Under the pieces are notes generated by a model. That model did not search any database. It saw nothing but the letters and a program-made list of their open reading frames with translations, and was not told the origin of the DNA. Shown in pieces: positions 1 to 4,505 of a DNA stretch of 7,571 bases (positions are counted from its first letter, which is position 1; each line of letters starts with the position of its first letter). Source of the stretch: Opitutia bacterium. GTDB lineage: Bacteria > Verrucomicrobiota > Verrucomicrobiia > Opitutales > UBA953. The stretch spans positions 1 through 7,571 of the forward strand of contig CANHHS010000072.1 of the NCBI GenBank assembly GCA_947460445.1, written 5' to 3'. Both the position numbers and the translations under genes were made by a program.

Positions 1-113
1 GCCTTGTAGCGCGGGTTGGTTTTGTTAATGACGTAAACGCGGCCCTTACGACGGACAACCTGGCAATCAGGGTGGCGGCGCTTGAGCGACTTGAGGGAGG
101 AGGAGACTTTCAT
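1..113 (-). CDS. rpmJ: 50S ribosomal protein bL36, C-minus (YkgO) type, 3' end cut by window edge
   Basis: This is a small structural protein of the large ribosomal subunit. Read on the minus strand from the ATG at 113-111, 37 complete codons are visible before the window ends. They begin MKVSSSLKSLKRRHPDCQ and continue with an RGRVYVINKTNPRYK-like stretch (lysine before that glycine). The match to the bL36 family is very close. Only one cysteine (C17) is present and the CxxC...C...H zinc site is missing. This is therefore the zinc-independent C-minus form, like E. coli YkgO, rather than the zinc-ribbon form. The family is usually about 38-46 residues, so only the last few codons are missing. 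No Shine-Dalgarno sequence precedes the start. A TTGACA box lies upstream on the same strand. The gene is divergent from the acetyltransferase gene. Confidence 0.95.
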   Translation of the reverse strand, partial: MKVSSSLKSLKRRHPDCQVVRRKGRVYVINKTNPRYK

Positions 114-151
114 GGTCGTGTAGGGCTGCCATAACCAACGGCAGGTCGGCC

Positions 152-180
152 TAAAAAGCGGTCTCTGAGGATAATGTCAA
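152..180 (-). promoter_or_regulatory. Putative sigma70-type promoter of rpmJ
   Basis: On the minus strand a perfect -35 hexamer TTGACA (180-175) is followed after 17 bases by a weak, T-rich -10 candidate TTTTTA (157-152). This would start transcription near position 145 and leave a leader of about 30 bases before the rpmJ ATG. The -35 match and geometry are good, but the -10 is poor. The call is an inference from motif and position. Confidence 0.45.
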
Positions 181-246
181 CGGACAATCCAACAGAAATT
201 CGTATTCCCCTTCCCTCCCCTGCCCCCACAGCCTATCCCTTTACCC

Positions 247-750
247 ATGCCCGCCCATATCCGAGCCGCTTTGGCCAAGGACATTCCTGCGATCAATCGC
301 ATTTACGGGCATTACGTCGAAACCTGCACCTGTACGTGGGAAGAACACGAAAAAGAACTCCTTTCAACCAACGCACTCGCACGTCGAAACCCTAAACATC
401 CTCTACTCGTAGCCGAAATTGAGGGCGAAGTCGTGGCCTGGGGTGCCCTGTCCGCTTACAGCTTACGCTCAGGGTGGCACCCCACCGTTGAGGACTCTAT
501 TTTTGTACACGCGAAGCACCAGGGCAAAGGACTCGGCCGACAAATGCTCACCGCCCTGGTGGATCAAGCGCAGTTATTAAAATACCAATCAATCATTGCA
601 CGCATCTCTGGCGATCAACCTGCTAGTCTTGGACTTCACCATGCACTCGGTTTTAAAGAAGTCGGCCGCATCCATGCCGCCGGACAAAAATTTGGTCAGC
701 GACTCGACTGTGTTTACCTCCAACTTCAACTCGCAGAGTCGAAGCCTTGA
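247..750 (+). CDS. GNAT N-acetyltransferase, phosphinothricin/methionine sulfoximine acetyltransferase-like (COG1247)
   Basis: This is a cytoplasmic acetyl-CoA-dependent N-acetyltransferase of 167 residues, the usual length for the family. The N-terminus IRAALAKDIPAINRIYGHYV and the following T-C-T-W-E-E (residues 27-33) match the helix and loop typical of Pat/Bar/MnaT proteins. E82 in VEDSIFV fits the conserved glutamate before the acetyl-CoA site. HQGKGLGRQML (residues 91-101) is the pyrophosphate-binding motif A. LHHALGFKEVG (130-140) followed by GQKFGQRLD (146-154) is the characteristic C-terminal signature. Family members acetylate phosphinothricin, methionine sulfone/sulfoximine or related amino acids. 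The native substrate cannot be read from sequence, and resistance should not be assumed. The ATG at 247 is chosen because it places the N-terminal beta strand directly after the start. The leader is pyrimidine-rich, without a Shine-Dalgarno sequence. The next feature is tRNA-Leu, 41 bases downstream. Confidence 0.9.
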   Translation: MPAHIRAALAKDIPAINRIYGHYVETCTCTWEEHEKELLSTNALARRNPKHPLLVAEIEGEVVAWGALSAYSLRSGWHPTVEDSIFVHAKHQGKGLGRQMLTALVDQAQLLKYQSIIARISGDQPASLGLHHALGFKEVGRIHAAGQKFGQRLDCVYLQLQLAESKP

Positions 751-775
751 CACCCTCGCACGCTAACCTTTTCTC
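747..775 (+). promoter_or_regulatory. Putative tRNA-Leu promoter overlapping the acetyltransferase stop codon
   Basis: A perfect TTGACA (747-752) contains the TGA stop codon (748-750) of the preceding gene. The -10 region 16-17 bases downstream is only weakly matched (TTTTCT at 769-774, or TTTCTC at 770-775). Initiation would fall near 781, about 10 bases before the mature tRNA 5' end, which is a normal leader length. The weak T-rich -10 resembles that of the rpmJ candidate. Inferred from motif and spacing only. Confidence 0.45.
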
Positions 776-791
776 AAATCTCCGACGGATC

Positions 792-876
792 GCTCAGGTG
801 GTGGAATGGCAGACACGCTAGATTCAGGTTCTAGTGCCGATGAGGCGTAAGGGTTCAAGTCCCTTCCTGAGCACCA
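792..876 (+). tRNA. tRNA-Leu, anticodon CAG
   Basis: This is a complete class II tRNA of 85 nt that decodes CUG. The acceptor stem GCTCAGG (792-798) pairs perfectly with CCTGAGC (866-872), followed by discriminator A873 and an encoded CCA (874-876). The anticodon stem CTAGA/TCTAG (818-822 with 830-834) encloses TTCAGGT, giving anticodon CAG at 825-827 with G at position 37. A long variable arm with a GCC/GGC stem (836-838 with 844-846) is the leucine class II hallmark, together with A73. The T arm is AAGGG-TTCAAGT-CCCTT (849-865). The D arm carries the usual GTGGAA...GGCAGACAC pattern. No odd loops or mismatches are seen in the acceptor, anticodon or T stems. Confidence 0.98.
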
Positions 877-884
877 CGGAATAC

Positions 885-913
885 AAAAGGCCGACTCAAC
901 GAGTCGGCCTTTT
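885..913. terminator. Rho-independent terminator, bidirectional, between tRNA-Leu and the convergent exported-protein gene
   Basis: AAAAGGCCGACTC (885-897) and GAGTCGGCCTTTT (901-913) form a perfect 13-bp stem with a 3-base loop (AAC). A T-run closes the plus strand, and the flanking A-run gives a T-run on the minus strand. It begins 9 bases after the tRNA CCA and lies 21 bases beyond the stop codon of the convergent gene, so it probably ends transcription from both sides. Confidence 0.92.
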
Positions 914-933
914 GCTTGAACGAACGGAAAGAC

Positions 934-1869
934 TTATTTGCCCGTGATAGGACAGGAGCCCGCTCTGTTCTTTTTCCATTCCTGCATCCGCTCGCGCGCC
1001 TTATCGATTTCGACGACGAGGGCGCTCGATTGTGCCGACCAACTTAATGCCATGCCCGATCCAGAAGTTGTCGCCGAGAGACTCTCCATCCACGTTGCGA
1101 AGTTTTCGCCGCGCGCGCTCATAAAGGCTTTAGCACCTTCGACCATTTGCAAAGTCGCCTGGGCAGCTGCCGGATTCGCCATCGTCATTTTGGCATTCAG
1201 CGATAAGACGCCGTTGGCCTCAGCTGCAGCAATTCCCATTGAGTTTAACTGGGCAGCCATACGGGCTGCACGCGGATTAGCGACGCGACATGCCTGCACA
1301 TCAGCGCCCATCAGAAACAACGGCGACACGCCGGCGACTTCGCTGACTTCTTGAGGAATGTTTGCAACCACTGCGGCATTATCAAGCGCCGCACAGGTCT
1401 TAGAAACATCCGCAGTGCTCATTGCTAAAACAACGACGCCGGCAGAAGGGAAAGCAACCGTCAGGCGGCATTGTGTCTGGTCGCAGGCAAACCCAAGAAC
1501 CGGCACGCCATCGACAACATCCGGCTCGGCGCCCTTCGCCTTCAAGTACTCGCCAATTTTTAAATTATTTCCGCGGTGGCGAATAATGGCGACCGCTTGG
1601 CGCTCGGCGCCTGTGCCATAAGCCGTAAATGATAGTAAGTCGCGACGACCATCAAAACCTACCGCTTCGGCAAAAGCTTTGATCGCAGGCACTGGACATG
1701 TCCGATCATCCGCAATACCTAAAACCTTATTGCCGATAACTGAGTCACGCGCCGCATCGTAATCGACGTGCACAAACCATTTGGCATCGGCGGTTAAATC
1801 CGTGCTACGAAAAGGACCTGCTATCAATGCCAACGGCAAGGCGAGGAATGCAAAAATGGACTTGAACAT
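934..1869 (-). CDS. Exported protein of unknown function with six cysteines
   Basis: I do not recognise a family. With the ATG at 1869-1867 the protein has 311 residues and opens with a clear signal peptide: MFK, then a hydrophobic core (SIFAFLALPLALIAG, residues 4-18), with cleavage probable soon after. A frame extension to a TTG at 1899 would put ten extra residues before the signal, so it is rejected. The mature part starts with STDLTADAKWFVHVDYDAARDS, a lead-in of the type seen in secreted proteins that open with 'the state is stored/handled here' beta strands. It then alternates hydrophobic strands and alanine-rich helices. Cysteines at 58, 129, 134, 159, 194 and 306 could form disulfides in the periplasm (inference). 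There are no transmembrane segments beyond the signal, no lipobox and no catalytic motif. The C-terminus is basic and helical (residues 288-302). The gene stands alone, convergent with tRNA-Leu and divergent from the kinase gene. Alternatives include a periplasmic structural or envelope protein. Coding status is well supported; the function is unknown. Confidence 0.85.
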   Translation of the reverse strand: MFKSIFAFLALPLALIAGPFRSTDLTADAKWFVHVDYDAARDSVIGNKVLGIADDRTCPVPAIKAFAEAVGFDGRRDLLSFTAYGTGAERQAVAIIRHRGNNLKIGEYLKAKGAEPDVVDGVPVLGFACDQTQCRLTVAFPSAGVVVLAMSTADVSKTCAALDNAAVVANIPQEVSEVAGVSPLFLMGADVQACRVANPRAARMAAQLNSMGIAAAEANGVLSLNAKMTMANPAAAQATLQMVEGAKAFMSARGENFATWMESLSATTSGSGMALSWSAQSSALVVEIDKARERMQEWKKNRAGSCPITGK

Positions 1870-1898
1870 AGGGTGCAGGATACACAACGCCCGTGCCA

Positions 1899-1954
1899 AG
1901 CAAGCCTAAGAAATAAGGTCATATACTTAAGGAAGGGGCTCCGTAGACAATCCA
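1899..1954. promoter_or_regulatory. Intergenic promoter region between the exported-protein gene and the kinase gene (tentative)
   Basis: The divergent gap 1870-1978 should hold promoters for both genes. On the plus strand TATACT (1922-1927) is a good -10, but no convincing -35 lies 16-18 bases upstream; it would give a leader of about 45 bases before the kinase ATG. On the minus strand the same AT-rich core reads TATATG, with TTGTCT about 19 bases upstream, which is a weak and slightly stretched pair. The two candidates overlap, so opposing transcription could be coupled. This is motif-level inference only. Confidence 0.3.
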
Positions 1955-1978
1955 TCATGATTTTATGAGAACGAACCC

Positions 1979-3712
1979 ATGCCCCCAAGGTCACACCGCC
2001 CCGTTAGACAGAATCAATGGGTAGGACTGGCGCAATTTAGCCATGAAGTACGCAATCACTTAAACGGCATCCTAGGCTTAACTGCATTGCTGAAAGAAAA
2101 TAACCCACCCGAAAAACAACACGAGATCGCCCGCAGAATTGAAAATGGCGGTCATGCCTTACTGGCAGTCGTTAACAATCTCTTAGCCGCGAATCACCCC
2201 AAACATACATCGCTCAGCACGGTCACAAAATTTAATCCCGCGGAACTCACCGAAGATGTGGCCGCCATGTTAAGTCCTTCCGCCGAAGCCCATGGACTTG
2301 AGCTCATCTGCACGACCAATTCATTTACGGTCGGAAATGTGCGGGGTGACGCCTCGGGATTCCGTCAGCTAGTTACGAACCTCATTACCAACGCTATAAA
2401 ATTTACCAAACATGGCCACATCGTCGTCTCCCTTGAGGGGAAACGCATTGGATCGATTGCACAACTGCGCCTTGAAGTCACCGATACAGGGATTGGCGTG
2501 TCCCCAACTCAACAGAAGCAAATTTTTAAACCATTTGTACAGCTCGCCGCAGGCAAAAAAAGCCCAGTGGCTGGATCGGGACTTGGACTGGCCATCGTCC
2601 AGAAAATCACCCGATCACTGAGCGGAGAGTTAACCCTAAAAAGTCGTTTAGGACATGGAAGTGCCTTCTGTATTGAACTGACGCTACCAACAGCACCCTT
2701 CGAAAAGACGTCCCCACGCTTCACACGACCTTGCATCATCATTGGAGGACTTGCGCCTCAACGCCGATGGCTTTCACAAATGCTTTCTAACTGGGGCGCC
2801 ACCTGTAGCGAAATTGATTCAAGCCATGCCACCCATCTCATCAAAAAAATTCACCAACAGACTGGCAGGAAGCCGTTGCTCTTTGTGGACATTCCAAACG
2901 GAAGTACCGCTATACCTCGGCTAAGCAATGACACCATTTTACTGCGAAGTCTCAGCTGGAATCTTTCTGAACATGCCGCACTGACCAAACCGCTGACAGC
3001 ACGAAATTTATTTGAGGCGATTTGTAATCCTAACCCGAAATGCCAAAAGATAAAAGTTGTCACGCGGCGCGTACTTTTGGTTGAAGACCATGTTATTAAC
3101 CAAGAAGTCATCGCGATGTTTTTGCGCCGCAATGGACACTCGGTAGATATTGTGTCGAACGCATGGTCGGCAGTTAATCGGCTTAAAACCAAACACTACG
3201 ATGTCGCCCTCATAGACATTGGGCTCCCTGACATCAGTGGCCTTACCGTTGCTCGCATCTTGCAGAAACAAAAGCCACTGCTCCCACTGATTGCACTCAG
3301 CGGCAACCAAAGCTCTTCCCTGAAAGAGCGGTGTCGACGTGCTGGATTCGCAAGCCAGCTGATGAAGCCATGCCACCCGTCAGACTTAATTGAAACCTTG
3401 GAAAAAACTGTGCAAGAGGCTCAAGAGAATCAGGCCGATCAACACAGAGCCTGCGTTCTTTTGTTAAGAGGATTGAATCAAGAATGTGTTTTGTTGGAAA
3501 AGGCTTATCAAACGGGACAGGCCGAGATGATTGCGCCCGCTGTGCATGCTTTGCGCGGGGCCATGGCCATGGCGGGTTTGCGGAGTTGGACCCGCCGTGC
3601 AGCGAAAATCGAGCAATTGGCGGCAGCCAACGACACGCAATCTGCCCTAAAAAAACTTCAAAAATTCATCAGCGACTTGCGCCGGCTCGCTCAAAGTGTA
3701 AGCTCGAAGTGA
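1979..3712 (+). CDS. Soluble hybrid histidine kinase with pseudo-receiver, receiver and Hpt domains, no input domain
   Basis: This is a 577-residue cytoplasmic sensor-type kinase for a multistep His-Asp-His phosphorelay. Only about 17 residues precede the dimerisation/H-box SHEVRNHLNGI, with the phosphoacceptor at H22. The ATPase domain follows: N-box RQLVTNLITNAIKFT (129-143), G1 DTGIG (169-173), F-box FKPFVQ (183-188), G2 GSGLGLAI (199-206). Residues about 251-350 look like a degenerate receiver: the beta1 acidic pair is replaced by IIIGG, while FVDI (D304) and TKP (K337) remain. Residues about 363-478 are an intact receiver with E369/D370, phospho-Asp D413, S441 and K463. The tail from about 490 is an Hpt-like helical domain with H523 in VHALRGAMAMAGL. 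There are no membrane segments, PAS or GAF domains. No better in-frame upstream start is seen, and the Shine-Dalgarno match is weak. It heads the plus-strand cluster with clpS. The output partner is not encoded nearby. Confidence 0.95.
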   Translation: MPPRSHRPVRQNQWVGLAQFSHEVRNHLNGILGLTALLKENNPPEKQHEIARRIENGGHALLAVVNNLLAANHPKHTSLSTVTKFNPAELTEDVAAMLSPSAEAHGLELICTTNSFTVGNVRGDASGFRQLVTNLITNAIKFTKHGHIVVSLEGKRIGSIAQLRLEVTDTGIGVSPTQQKQIFKPFVQLAAGKKSPVAGSGLGLAIVQKITRSLSGELTLKSRLGHGSAFCIELTLPTAPFEKTSPRFTRPCIIIGGLAPQRRWLSQMLSNWGATCSEIDSSHATHLIKKIHQQTGRKPLLFVDIPNGSTAIPRLSNDTILLRSLSWNLSEHAALTKPLTARNLFEAICNPNPKCQKIKVVTRRVLLVEDHVINQEVIAMFLRRNGHSVDIVSNAWSAVNRLKTKHYDVALIDIGLPDISGLTVARILQKQKPLLPLIALSGNQSSSLKERCRRAGFASQLMKPCHPSDLIETLEKTVQEAQENQADQHRACVLLLRGLNQECVLLEKAYQTGQAEMIAPAVHALRGAMAMAGLRSWTRRAAKIEQLAAANDTQSALKKLQKFISDLRRLAQSVSSK

Positions 3713-3718
3713 TTCACC

Positions 3719-4006
3719 GTGGCAAAGACTAAAGCCAACCCGAAACCTAAATCCTCAACGCGCACGAAGCTCGAGACGCGTTGGTGTGTGGTCGTGGCTA
3801 ATGATCCTGTGAACACGATGAATTATGTCACTGCGTGTTTTATCCGCGTACTCCAAGTCAAACGTCCCGAGGCCGAACGCTTAATGCTCGAAGTACACAC
3901 CGAAGGCCGATCGGTCGTGTGGACAGGCGGGCGCGAACGCGCCGAAAGCCTCGTACTCCAACTGCAGCAGTGGCACTTACGTGCATCGCTTGAAACCGGT
4001 GCCTAA
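3719..4006 (+). CDS. clpS: ATP-dependent Clp protease adaptor ClpS
   Basis: ClpS is a small cytoplasmic adaptor that binds proteins with bulky hydrophobic N-terminal residues (N-degrons) and hands them to the Clp ATPase (ClpA or ClpC) for ClpP degradation. Residues 1-20 are a basic, flexible N-terminal extension. The core runs RWCVVVANDPVNTMNYV (21-37) to LMLEVHTEGRSVV (55-67) and ends with a beta strand and LETGA. By alignment with E. coli ClpS, N28, D29, M34 and H60 correspond to pocket residues N34, D35, M40 and H66. D36 is replaced by P30, giving the NDPVN form seen in actinobacterial ClpS. Length (95 residues) is normal. The start is GTG, 6 bases after the kinase stop, so the two are almost certainly co-transcribed. 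There is no strong ribosome binding site; coupling to the kinase is likely. The partner ATPase is not in the window. Confidence 0.92.
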   Translation: MAKTKANPKPKSSTRTKLETRWCVVVANDPVNTMNYVTACFIRVLQVKRPEAERLMLEVHTEGRSVVWTGGRERAESLVLQLQQWHLRASLETGA

Positions 4007-4019
4007 GCTTCGCCTCGCA

Positions 4020-4460
4020 ATGACGCCGGAGGCTCAGGGAATTCTCACCGAGTTACTGAAGCTCGCTGGCCCTGCTGCCAGTCGATCGGCTGTGAATCGT
4101 GCGAACGTTCCACAAGAAGATGCTGAATTCATGAAGAGCTGGACTGATGTCCTGGGGGAAAGTGCCACAGAGGAATGCACACTTCTTGCCGCAAGCATCT
4201 CAAGAGCTAAAGGAAATCCTGTCGTCATCGAGATCGCGAATGAGGAAAGTGCCTGGGCGATCGTCCGCGCGCTTTCTTCCATCCGAATCACTCTGCGTGA
4301 ATCTGTTTTTCCAGATATACCCGACAGCGCACTTGAGAGCGAACAAGCCTTGGCTAAACTGACCTCTAAAATCCCTTCCGAACAGCGCCATGCATTGGCC
4401 TGTTATGACTGCTTTGGCCTTCTACAGTTCGCCCTGATCGATCAACTCGATAAATCTTAG
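4020..4460 (+). CDS. Uncharacterised ClpS-adjacent protein, possibly DUF2017-like
   Basis: The product is not recognised with confidence. With the ATG at 4020 it has 146 residues, is acidic to neutral, soluble, and largely helical. It has a leucine-rich N-terminal helix (AQGILTELLKLAG, 5-17), a short beta segment (NPVVIEIAN, 66-74), a helix with a basic strand, ESVFPDIPDS (94-103), and a long C-terminal helix YDCFGLLQFALIDQLDKS. Reading could also start at a GTG (3981) inside clpS, adding 13 residues MHRLKPVPKLRLA. The ATG is preferred because it avoids a 26-base overlap, though translational coupling is possible. In Actinobacteria clpS is commonly followed by a DUF2017 gene with a similar FP-x-acidic-segment then long terminal helix layout. 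The resemblance here is by gene order and shape, so homology is a hypothesis. It starts 13 bases after clpS, suggesting one transcript and a shared role. Confidence 0.75.
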   Translation: MTPEAQGILTELLKLAGPAASRSAVNRANVPQEDAEFMKSWTDVLGESATEECTLLAASISRAKGNPVVIEIANEESAWAIVRALSSIRITLRESVFPDIPDSALESEQALAKLTSKIPSEQRHALACYDCFGLLQFALIDQLDKS

Positions 4461-4505
4461 AGGAAATCGGTTGATAAGCGGTCTGAGTGTCGCTCCATTG
4501 GCTAA

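Noticed and set aside
174..395. Small plus-strand frame overlapping the acetyltransferase start
   Set aside because: It is proline/serine/arginine-rich, overlaps a well-supported gene in another frame, and shows no conserved motif.
247..750. Acetyltransferase as an antibiotic or herbicide resistance gene
   Set aside because: Similarity to the phosphinothricin acetyltransferase family is clear, but the chromosomal setting and broad substrate range of the family do not support calling it a resistance determinant.
792..913. tRNA-Leu plus flanking hairpin as a possible integration site
   Set aside because: tRNA genes are common integration targets, but no integrase, no repeat of the tRNA 3' end and no foreign-looking genes follow; the hairpin is a plain terminator.
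938..1354. 138-codon plus-strand frame opposite the exported-protein gene
   Set aside because: The minus-strand frame has a signal peptide and natural composition. This one has no domain and begins over the other gene's stop codon.
1870..1899. Longer version of the exported protein starting at TTG 1899
   Set aside because: It would add ten residues before a complete signal peptide that begins at the ATG at 1869.
3008..3376. Minus-strand frame opposite the receiver domain
   Set aside because: The plus-strand frame contains all conserved receiver residues; the opposite frame has no features and is explained by the coding constraint.
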